Source: Bordetella parapertussis
Lineage (GTDB): Bacteria > Pseudomonadota > Gammaproteobacteria > Burkholderiales > Burkholderiaceae_C
Length of the DNA: 7,784 bases
Direction of reading: 5' to 3'
NCBI GenBank assembly: GCA_945878355.1
Contig: CAMCTC010000165.1
Span: 1-7,784 of the forward strand
Both the position numbers and the translations under genes were made by a program. The notes under the pieces were generated by a model. That model did no database searches and had not been told where the DNA came from. It was given only the letters and a program-made list of their open reading frames with translations. This document shows, piece by piece, positions 1 through 5,565 of this stretch (position 1 is the first letter of the stretch; each line of letters opens with the position of its first letter).

Positions 1-19
1 CCGCGCCGCCGCGTCGGAA

Positions 20-694
20 TCAGCGCCGCGCCAGGCTGCGCTCAGCCATCGCCAGCACGCTGTCGCGGACTTGCGCCAGGTCGATCTCGGGGTCTAGCAG
101 GCTTTGCATCATCACGCCGCGCAGTGTGCCCAGCAGCATCACCGAAGCGGCCGCCGGGTCGATGTCAGCGCCGATCTCGCCTTGCTGGATGCCAGCGCGC
201 AGATGGGTCTCGAACATCGTCAGCGCTTGGCGGTTGTAGGCCGCCATGTCGGCCTGCAGACCGGTCTGGTCCATCAAGCCCTCGGTCATCATCACCAGCA
301 ACGCTCTTGTCGTCGTCCACTGGCGGTCGGTGCGGCCGAAATAGACCTCGATGTGGCCGCGGATCGCATCGAGCCCGCTGCGCCGCCTGGGCGCTGCGCG
401 CATCTGGTCCTGGAACTTGACGGTGATGTGCGCGGCAAGCGCTCGCAGCAGGCCCGCCTTGTTGCCGAAGCGGTGGGTTGCCAGACCGCGGCTGTAGCCT
501 GCGGCCAGGCCGACCGCGGCCAAGGTCAGCCGCGCGGTGCCGGTGCGCGCCACAATGGCCAGCGCAGCGTCGAGCAGGCGGCGCTCGGCTTCCTCGCGGC
601 GCTGGGTCTGGGTGCGGCGCTGCGGCGCTGCGGCGCATGGAGTCTCAGCCGGCGGCTCGACCGCAGGCGCAATCACGGCGCTGCGGCCTGTCAT
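20..694 (-). CDS. TetR/AcrR-family transcriptional repressor
   Basis: Predicted 224-residue one-component repressor. The N-terminal DNA-binding domain spans about residues 35-90. Its helix-turn-helix is visible as LTLAAVGLAAGYSRG (57-70) followed by THRFGNKAGLL (73-83), the usual TetR 'G-S-R-G / F-x-K-x-x-L' pattern. The rest is the all-helical ligand and dimer domain, whose ligand cannot be predicted. An upstream in-frame ATG at 763 would add 23 residues inside the preceding binding-protein gene. I prefer the ATG at 694, four bases after that gene's stop codon, although its ribosome binding site is weak. The first 25 residues are Ala/Pro-rich and probably disordered. It is last in the leftward operon, so it is probably made with the genes it controls and may regulate itself. 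Its likely target is the palindrome at 3031-3046 (inference). Family is secure; target and ligand are not. Confidence 0.9.
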   Translation of the reverse strand: MTGRSAVIAPAVEPPAETPCAAAPQRRTQTQRREEAERRLLDAALAIVARTGTARLTLAAVGLAAGYSRGLATHRFGNKAGLLRALAAHITVKFQDQMRAAPRRRSGLDAIRGHIEVYFGRTDRQWTTTRALLVMMTEGLMDQTGLQADMAAYNRQALTMFETHLRAGIQQGEIGADIDPAAASVMLLGTLRGVMMQSLLDPEIDLAQVRDSVLAMAERSLARR

Positions 695-698
695 GGGA

Positions 699-1661
699 TC
701 AGCGTGGCTCGATGCCGGCGGAATGCGCGATGCGCTTGAAGCGCTCGTACTCGGCGCTGACAAACGCGCGCATCTCGGGCGGGCCTAGGTCCATCAGCAT
801 CGCGGGCAAGGTGGCCTGGTAGGCCCTTGCTTCCGGGCTGGCCATCACCTTGCGGAATCCTTCGTAGAGCTTGTTCGTCACGTCGTCCGGCGTCTCGGCG
901 CGGACGAAGAACGAGGACCAGACATAGGTCTCGAAATCAGGGTAACCGCTTTCCTTCATCGTCGGCACGTCGGGGAACGAGGGGTCGCGCTGGTCCGAGG
1001 TGATCGCCAGTGCGCGCAGCCTGCGTTCCCGGATCAGCGTCGCCGCGCCGCTGAAATCGATCGCACCGGTGACCAACTGGCCGCCGATGATGTCGGTCAT
1101 CATCAGTGCGCCGCCCTTGTAGGGGATCGGCGTGATAGGCAATCCGGTGACCGTGCCCAGCCAGGCGCCGATCAGCTCGTAACCCGCCGAGTAATTGCCC
1201 ACTTGCAGCGGCAGGCCTTTCTTGCGGGTGGCGTCGACCAGATCCTTGATCGTCTTGTAGGGCGAATCGGCGCGGACGATGAAGGCCACCGACCCCTTGC
1301 TGACGCCGATCACCGGCCTGAAGTCCTTGAACGGGTCGTACGGCAGGTTTTTCATCACCACCGGGTTGACCGTCATCGGCGAGTTCGACGCCATCAGGAT
1401 GGTGTAGCCGTCAGCAGGCGCGGACTTGACGCCCTGGATTGCGATGATGCCGCTGCCGCCCGGGCGGTTCTCAACCAGCACCGTCTGGCCGAACAGCCGA
1501 CCCAGCAGTTCGCCATAGAAGCGCGAACCGGTGTCGGCCCCGCTGCCGGCGTTGAACGGCACCAGGATGCGTATCGGCTTGGTCGGGAAACTGGCGGCCT
1601 GGCTGAAGGCGACCAGTGGTGCCAAGCCCAGCACCAGGGCTGTTGCAAGCTTCCTCATCAT
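699..1661 (-). CDS. Bug/TctC-family periplasmic solute-binding protein (tripartite tricarboxylate transporter type)
   Basis: This 320-residue protein would bind a small carboxylate or related solute in the periplasm. A short basic start (MMRK), a hydrophobic stretch (5-19) and AFSQA just before the mature region form a Sec signal peptide, with cleavage near residue 22-23. Family hallmarks follow: FPTKPIRILVPFNAGSGAD (25-43, the first strand and ligand loop), VENRPGGSG (63-71), PADGYTILMAS (82-92), YKGG (181-184) and the DFSGAA loop (202-207). The length is normal for the family. The frame stays open upstream to 2147, but that part is a shadow of the CoA-transferase gene. The ATG at 1661 has the signal peptide and AAAGGAGT six bases upstream. 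No TctA or TctB membrane subunit lies nearby, so it is an orphan, as is common in Burkholderiales. Its place between the CoA-transferase and the regulator suggests it binds the acid this cluster degrades, or acts as an extracellular sensor for it (inference). Family is certain; ligand is unknown. Confidence 0.94.
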   Translation of the reverse strand: MMRKLATALVLGLAPLVAFSQAASFPTKPIRILVPFNAGSGADTGSRFYGELLGRLFGQTVLVENRPGGSGIIAIQGVKSAPADGYTILMASNSPMTVNPVVMKNLPYDPFKDFRPVIGVSKGSVAFIVRADSPYKTIKDLVDATRKKGLPLQVGNYSAGYELIGAWLGTVTGLPITPIPYKGGALMMTDIIGGQLVTGAIDFSGAATLIRERRLRALAITSDQRDPSFPDVPTMKESGYPDFETYVWSSFFVRAETPDDVTNKLYEGFRKVMASPEARAYQATLPAMLMDLGPPEMRAFVSAEYERFKRIAHSAGIEPR

Positions 1662-1666
1662 GTCGC

Positions 1667-1674
1667 ACTCCTTT
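1667..1674 (-). promoter_or_regulatory. Strong ribosome binding site of the solute-binding protein gene
   Basis: Read on the minus strand this is AAAGGAGT, near-perfect Shine-Dalgarno complementarity, six bases before the ATG at 1661. It is by far the best ribosome binding site in the window and it decides the start. It suggests that the binding protein is translated more than its operon partners, as expected for a periplasmic receptor. Confidence 0.8.
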
Positions 1675-1676
1675 AG

Positions 1677-1691
1677 CCCTGTCCAGCAGGG
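1677..1691 (-). other. Intercistronic hairpin between CoA-transferase and binding-protein genes
   Basis: A perfect five-base-pair inverted repeat, CCCTG-N5-CAGGG, lies in the 38-base gap between the CoA-transferase stop and the binding-protein start, three bases upstream of the Shine-Dalgarno sequence in the transcript. A competing GTCC/GGAC pairing overlaps it. No U-tract follows, so it is not a standard terminator. It could be an mRNA processing or stability element favouring the binding-protein message. The repeat is seen directly; the role is a guess. Confidence 0.35.
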
Positions 1692-1699
1692 ACGGTTGC

Positions 1700-2965
1700 C
1701 TAAGCCGCGGTTGCGGATTGGTGAATGACTCTGTCGGCCAGCAAGCGGTCCAGCGTCGCCGCATCCAGCCCGACCTCGGCCAGCACCTCGCGGGTGTGTT
1801 GGCCCAGCAGCGGTGCGCCGAATCGCACGCTCGCGGGTGTCATCGCAAAGCGGGTCGGCGGTCTGACGGTGATGGTCGCGCCCTCGCTGGGGTGCTCTAG
1901 CGGCTGGAACAGTCCCACGGCCTGCAAGTGCGGGTGCGAGGGCAATTCGTCGATGCCGTAGATGCGCGAGGCCGCCATGTCGAGCCGGTTGCACAGCGCG
2001 AGCAACTCGTCGCTGCTCATCAGCTTTGTCACGCTGGCAAGGTCGGCGTACAGGTCGACGACGCGGGCATTGCGCTCTTGCCGGTTGTGCAGTTGGTATT
2101 TGCTGATCAGGTCGGGCCTGCCCGCAGCCTCGAACAGGCCAACCCAATGTTCGCCGCTGTAAGGCAGCAGCGTGACGAAGCCGTCACGGGTGGGCGCGGG
2201 TTTGCGGCCGCCCTGCAGCAATCGCGCATAGCCGGCCTTGGCCGGCGCTGGGTCGAAGCTCAGCCCGCCCAGGTGCTCGGTCAGCATGAAGGACACCATG
2301 GTCTCGAGCATCGGCACCTCGACATACTGACCTTGGCCTTTGCGCTCGCGGTGCAGCAGCGCAGCCAACACCGCATTGACCACCGCCAAGCCGGTGGTCT
2401 TGTCGGCCATCAGCGTGGGCGCGAAGTCGGGCTGGTCGCGGCCATTGCCGATCAGCGATGCGATGCCGCAAGCGGCCTGGATCACGTCGTCGAAGGCCGG
2501 GCGGTGCGCGTCTGGCCCTTCCTGGCCGTAACCGGTGGCCTCGACATAGACGATCTTCGGGTTGATTGCCGAGACCGCGTCGTAGCCCAGACCCAGGCGC
2601 TCGATCGCCGCCACGCGCATGTTGTGCACCAGCACGTCGGCGCCCTGTATCAGTTGCTGCACGGCTTGGCGGCCGGCATCGGACTTCAGGTCTACCGCGA
2701 CCGAGCGCTTGTTGCGGTTGATCGCCAGGAAGATCGATCCCATGCCGGCGTGCAGCGACACGCCGTTCGATCGCATCAAATCGCCTTCCAGGCTCTCGAC
2801 TTTGATCACGTCGGCGCCGTAGTCGCCCAGGATCTGGGTCGCCAGCGGCCCCAGCACCACCGAGGTCAGGTCTATCACCCGGATGCCGGCCAGCGGGCCG
2901 GTGGCCGGTGGGGTGGCCGATTGGGTGGCGGACGGGGTTGCGTGAGGCTGGATGGGCATGGGCAT
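1700..2965 (-). CDS. CaiB/BaiF family III CoA-transferase
   Basis: This 421-residue protein would move CoA from a donor thioester such as succinyl-CoA to a free carboxylic acid, activating it in the cytoplasm without ATP. The N-terminal Rossmann half opens with PLAGIRVIDLTSVVLGP (24-40), then GADVIKVES (50-58) and INRNKRSVAVDLK (82-94), all typical of the family. VEATGYGQEGPDAHRPAFDD (141-160) precedes the active-site region. ADKTTGL (187-193) follows, and its Asp188 matches the Asp that forms the acyl-anhydride in formyl-CoA transferase. HPHLQAVGLF (344-353) and LLGQHTREVLAEVGL (386-400) are the usual C-terminal motifs. Length is normal. Residues 7-23 are an extra Ala/Thr/Pro/Ser-rich segment of repeated SAT/PAT triplets, probably flexible. 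The start could be Met1 or Met3 (base 2959); both have poor ribosome binding sites. First gene of the leftward operon, divergent from the dehydrogenases. Family is firm; the acid substrate cannot be read from sequence. Confidence 0.93.
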   Translation of the reverse strand: MPMPIQPHATPSATQSATPPATGPLAGIRVIDLTSVVLGPLATQILGDYGADVIKVESLEGDLMRSNGVSLHAGMGSIFLAINRNKRSVAVDLKSDAGRQAVQQLIQGADVLVHNMRVAAIERLGLGYDAVSAINPKIVYVEATGYGQEGPDAHRPAFDDVIQAACGIASLIGNGRDQPDFAPTLMADKTTGLAVVNAVLAALLHRERKGQGQYVEVPMLETMVSFMLTEHLGGLSFDPAPAKAGYARLLQGGRKPAPTRDGFVTLLPYSGEHWVGLFEAAGRPDLISKYQLHNRQERNARVVDLYADLASVTKLMSSDELLALCNRLDMAASRIYGIDELPSHPHLQAVGLFQPLEHPSEGATITVRPPTRFAMTPASVRFGAPLLGQHTREVLAEVGLDAATLDRLLADRVIHQSATAA

Positions 2966-3024
2966 TCTTGGGCAGTCTGACGCCTGAAGAGGTTTTGAAG
3001 CCGAATTCGCTGACGCAGACTACC

Positions 3025-3030
3025 AGAATA
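3025..3030 (-). promoter_or_regulatory. Possible -10 element for the leftward operon
   Basis: Read on the minus strand this is TATTCT, a 4/6 match to TATAAT, directly downstream of the inverted repeat and about 60 bases before the CoA-transferase ATG. No convincing -35 lies at the right distance (AACTTT is about 17 bases upstream). The repeat would occupy the spacer. This is a suggestion based mainly on position. Confidence 0.22.
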
Positions 3031-3046
3031 TTTGTTGCTCGACAAA
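3031..3046. promoter_or_regulatory. Inverted repeat, candidate TetR operator between divergent operons
   Basis: Perfect five-base arms TTTGT (3031-3035) and ACAAA (3042-3046) flank six bases, with one further symmetric G/C pair inside (3037 and 3040). The 16-base size suits a TetR-family dimer. It lies in the most AT-rich stretch of the window, midway between the divergent starts at 2965 and 3119. It would cover the possible -35 of the rightward promoter and lie directly upstream of the possible -10 of the leftward one. The only regulator gene in the window is the TetR gene in the leftward operon. The repeat is seen directly; operator function and binding partner are inferred. Confidence 0.5.
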
Positions 3047-3063
3047 CAAAGTTAACGCAAAAT
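3035..3063 (+). promoter_or_regulatory. Possible sigma70 promoter for the acyl-CoA dehydrogenase operon
   Basis: A weak -35-like TTGCTC (3035-3040) is 17 bases from a -10-like CAAAAT (3058-3063). That puts the transcript start near 3070, leaving a 5' leader of about 50 bases before the ATG at 3119. The match to consensus is poor (3/6 and 4/6). What supports the call is its position in the only AT-rich stretch upstream of the operon and its overlap with the inverted repeat. A promoter here would also exclude the in-frame ATG at 3062 as a start. Confidence 0.3.
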
Positions 3064-3106
3064 GAGTTGTCAGGCCGGCGTCGAGTCCGGCCCCGTTCCA
3101 TCCACT

Positions 3107-3111
3107 AGAGG
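3107..3111 (+). promoter_or_regulatory. Ribosome binding site choosing the first dehydrogenase start
   Basis: AGAGG lies seven bases before the ATG at 3119, whereas the upstream in-frame ATG at 3062 has no purine-rich site before it. This favours a 379-residue protein over one of 398 residues. Confidence 0.6.
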
Positions 3112-3118
3112 CCAGCCG

Positions 3119-4258
3119 ATGCAAGCCGTCAGCATTGATCCCTGTACCCTGCCGCCGCACTGTGAGGCGCTGCGCGCCGAAGTGCGCGCTTTCGTCGCCG
3201 AAACACTGCGCGACTTTCCAGCGAACCAGCGGGTTCGAAACTGGTCGGGCGGCAGCCCCGAGTTCAGCGCCAAGCTGGGCGCGCGAGGTTGGATAGGCAT
3301 GACCTGGCCCAAGCGCTATGGCGGCCACGAGCGTACGTCGCTGGAGCGCTATGTCGTGCTCGAAGAGTTGCTGGCCTGCGGCGCGCCGGTCGGGTCGCAC
3401 TGGACGGCCGAGCGCCAGAGCGCGCTGCTGCTGATGCGCATGTCGCCAGAGCTGCTGGCGCCGCGCATCGTGCCAGGCATCGCGCGCGGCGAAACTTATT
3501 TCTGTATCGGCATGAGCGAGCCCGACTCGGGGTCTGACCTGGCCTCGATCCGCACCCGCGCCGTTCGCACCGACGCTGGCTGGGTGATCAACGGCCGCAA
3601 GGTCTGGACCTCGGGCGCGCACCGCACCCACTACATGATCGCGCTGGTGCGTACCGGCACCCAAGGCGAGGTACGACAAGCTGGGCTCTCGCAGCTGCTG
3701 GTCGACATGAAGACGCCCGGGCTGACGGTGAGGCCTATCCTCAGCCAGCTCGGTGAGCACGATTTCAACGAGGTCACTTTCGACGATGTGCTGGTGCCGC
3801 ATGAGCACCTGATCGGTGTCGAGGGCGAGGGCTGGAGCCAGGTCTCGGGTGAGCTGGCTTTTGAGCGCAGCGGCCCTGAGCGCTACCTCAGCAGCAGCCA
3901 GTTGCTGCTCGAGATGATCGACGCCGCACCGACCGACGACCAGCGCCACGCGGTGGCGCTGGGCCGCATCGCCGCGAGCTACGCGACGCTGCGCCAGATG
4001 TCGCTGGGCGTCTCGGGCATGCTCGCCCGCGGCGAGAACCCGGCGGTGGCCGCAGCGCTGGTCAAGGACCAGGGCGCGCTGGTCGAGCAGGCGATGCCCG
4101 ACATCGCGCACGACCTGTACGGTGGGCTGGCGCCGCCGGGGTCGACGCTGGCCGACGTGATGTCCTACACCACGCGTGCCGTGCCTTCGTTTTCGCTGCG
4201 CGGTGGCACCCGCGAAATTCTGCGCGGCATCATTGCCAAGGGATTGGGTCTGAGATGA
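3119..4258 (+). CDS. Acyl-CoA dehydrogenase family protein, probable alpha subunit of a two-subunit enzyme
   Basis: This 379-residue flavoprotein would oxidise an acyl-CoA to the trans-2-enoyl-CoA and pass electrons to ETF. The N-terminal helical domain ends in GWIGMTWPKRYGG (57-69). The flavin-contacting middle domain has IGMSEPDSGSDLAS (130-143), the family signature 1 in the SEPxxGSD form, and INGRKVWTSGAH (157-168). The C-terminus has RGGTREILRGIIAKGLGL (361-378). The medium-chain-type catalytic Glu of the 'YEGT' motif is Gly362 here. ELAFER (245-250) carries Glu249 at the position used as base in isovaleryl-CoA dehydrogenase and, as I recall, in the mycobacterial ChsE4 (FadE26) subunit. 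The usual 'YxxxRxxFGxPI' and 'GGxGfT' FAD-contacting motifs of the C-terminal domain are absent; both occur in the next gene product. Start chosen by the AGAGG site. The stop overlaps the next start (ATGA). Family is certain; subunit role is a strong inference; substrate is unknown. Confidence 0.92.
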   Translation: MQAVSIDPCTLPPHCEALRAEVRAFVAETLRDFPANQRVRNWSGGSPEFSAKLGARGWIGMTWPKRYGGHERTSLERYVVLEELLACGAPVGSHWTAERQSALLLMRMSPELLAPRIVPGIARGETYFCIGMSEPDSGSDLASIRTRAVRTDAGWVINGRKVWTSGAHRTHYMIALVRTGTQGEVRQAGLSQLLVDMKTPGLTVRPILSQLGEHDFNEVTFDDVLVPHEHLIGVEGEGWSQVSGELAFERSGPERYLSSSQLLLEMIDAAPTDDQRHAVALGRIAASYATLRQMSLGVSGMLARGENPAVAAALVKDQGALVEQAMPDIAHDLYGGLAPPGSTLADVMSYTTRAVPSFSLRGGTREILRGIIAKGLGLR

Positions 4259-5346
4259 GCGATTCGATGATCGAACAAAGCGCCGAGCGGTTGTTCTCGG
4301 ACCATGTCGACCGTGCAATGCTGGAGCGTTTCGAAGCCGGCCAATGGCCGCAGGCGCTGTGGCAGCAGGTCGTCGACCAAGGCTTGACGCACGCGCTGGC
4401 GACCGAGGAGTCTGGCGGCATCGCCGCGAGCTGGGCCGAGGCCTACCCGATCTTGCGCGCGATCGGTCACTGGCAGGTGCCATTGCCGCTGGCCGAGACG
4501 ATGATCGCTTGCCAACTGCTGTCGATGGCGGGAATCGCGATCCCCGACGGACCCATCACCTTAATCGAGGAAGACGCTGCGGGCCAGTTCACGCTGGTCG
4601 AGGGCAGCGGCGGCGCGCAGTTGAGTGGGCGTGCGGTTCGCGTGACCTGGGCCAGCGCCTGCGGCTGGGCCCTGGTGTCACTGGCTTCGGGCCGGATCGC
4701 GCTGGTGGACTTGCGCGACGCCGCGACGGTGACGATCACCTCGCACCTGAGCCCGGCCAGCGAGCCTTGCGACGACGTCGAGCTGCGCTCGGCGCGATGC
4801 CTGGGGTTGGCGAAAAATCCTATTCCTGGATTGGAGCGACCGGTGCGCACGCTGGGCGCGATCGCCGCCAGCGCGATGATGGTCGGCGCGATGGAGTGGC
4901 TGCTGTCCCAGTCGGTGCAGTACGCCAGCGACCGGGTCCAGTTCGGCAAGCCGATCGGCAAGAACCAGGCGATCCAGCAGCAACTCGCGCTGATGGCTGG
5001 CGACGTCGCGGCGGCCAGGGTGGCAGCGATCGTGGCCTGTGCCGATGCGCCCGGTGTGGCGTCGGTGGACTGCTCGGCCACGGTCTTCAGCGCTGCGGTG
5101 GCGAAGATCCGCAGCGGTGAGTCGGCGACGCGGGCTACGTCGATCTCGCACCAGGTGCATGGTGCGATCGGCTTCACATACGACCATGCGCTGAACTTCG
5201 CGACCCGCAGGCTCTGGTCCTGGCGCGAAGCATACGGTGGCGACGGCTGGTGGGCCGCAAGACTCGGCCAGGCGGTGATCGCCAGTCGCAGCGCCGGTTT
5301 CTGGCCGTCTATCACCGATCGGCATTTCAAAGACTTGCATCTTTGA
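4255..5346 (+). CDS. Acyl-CoA dehydrogenase-like protein, probable beta subunit lacking catalytic residues
   Basis: This 363-residue partner of the preceding dehydrogenase starts within its stop codon (ATGA), so translation is probably coupled and the two made in equal amounts. A weak AAGGGA lies 11 bases upstream. The C-terminal half is clearly acyl-CoA dehydrogenase: QYASDRVQFGKPIGKNQAIQ (222-241), with the FAD-contacting Arg227, and QVHGAIGFTYDHAL (309-322 region). The N-terminal half is poorly conserved. It keeps EESGG (51-55) but has no 'SEPxxGSD' signature and no 'GxKxWxT' motif. The 'YEGT' catalytic segment is replaced by AYGGD (326-330), with Gly328 in place of Glu, and no Glu is evident at the alternative position. 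I therefore infer that it is not active alone but completes the FAD site of the preceding protein. An alternative Met5 start (4267) is possible. Confidence 0.88.
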   Translation: MSDSMIEQSAERLFSDHVDRAMLERFEAGQWPQALWQQVVDQGLTHALATEESGGIAASWAEAYPILRAIGHWQVPLPLAETMIACQLLSMAGIAIPDGPITLIEEDAAGQFTLVEGSGGAQLSGRAVRVTWASACGWALVSLASGRIALVDLRDAATVTITSHLSPASEPCDDVELRSARCLGLAKNPIPGLERPVRTLGAIAASAMMVGAMEWLLSQSVQYASDRVQFGKPIGKNQAIQQQLALMAGDVAAARVAAIVACADAPGVASVDCSATVFSAAVAKIRSGESATRATSISHQVHGAIGFTYDHALNFATRRLWSWREAYGGDGWWAARLGQAVIASRSAGFWPSITDRHFKDLHL

Positions 5347-5370
5347 TGCCTGGGTGCCCGGCCAGGGCAT
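5346..5370 (+). terminator. Possible hairpin terminator after the dehydrogenase operon
   Basis: ATGCCTGG (5346-5353) can pair with CCAGGGCAT (5362-5370) as an eight-base-pair stem with one bulged G and an eight-base loop, starting at the last base of the stop codon. A competing GCCC/GGGC stem overlaps it. No U-tract follows, so it is at best an atypical terminator or a 3'-end stability hairpin. Confidence 0.3.
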
Positions 5371-5432
5371 GCATTCACCGATGAAGCGGGGCTCGGCTAT
5401 CTCGAAGTCACGCCTCGCTGATGAATCCTTTT

Positions 5433-5466
5433 CTGTCGCAGCCTCTTGCGACTGGCTGTGACACAG
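5433..5466. repeat. Cluster of overlapping inverted repeats upstream of the hydrolase gene
   Basis: Three alternative pairings share the same bases. GTCGCA (5435-5440) pairs perfectly with TGCGAC (5447-5452) around a six-base loop. GTCGCAGCC (5435-5443) pairs with GGCTGTGAC (5454-5462) with a single G-U wobble. CTGTG-A-CACAG (5456-5466) is a perfect odd palindrome. They begin 132 bases before the hydrolase start codon. They could be an operator or a structured leader switching between folds. Apart from these and the hairpin at 5346-5370, I see nothing else recognisable in the 219-base spacer at 5347-5565. Confidence 0.4.
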
Positions 5467-5565
5467 GGCGCATTCAAGCGTCGATCGGTGACTTGGAAAT
5501 TGCGGCGATCAACTGCGCCAGGAATTTGCCGGACGATGGCGCAATGACTGTGTAAAGTGCGGCTG

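Noticed and set aside
1662..2147. In-frame N-terminal extension of the binding protein
   Set aside because: It overlaps the 3' end of the CoA-transferase gene in another frame. The signal peptide and strong ribosome binding site place the start at 1661.
1928..2980. A 350-codon open frame antisense to the CoA-transferase gene
   Set aside because: Biased composition and no family motifs; the opposite strand encodes an intact CaiB-type protein with its active-site region.
2184..3101. A 305-codon minus-strand open frame overlapping the CoA-transferase start
   Set aside because: Arg/Gly/Ala-rich out-of-frame shadow of the CoA-transferase with no domain; it also crosses the control region.
3062..3118. 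Upstream ATG for the first dehydrogenase
   Set aside because: No ribosome binding site, it overlaps the putative -10 element, and the added residues do not resemble the family N-terminus.
3020..4483. A 487-codon open frame antisense to the first dehydrogenase gene
   Set aside because: It mirrors a real gene in high-GC DNA. The translation is Arg/His/Gln/Ala-rich with no recognisable domain, it crosses the divergent promoter region, and the opposite strand encodes a full acyl-CoA dehydrogenase.
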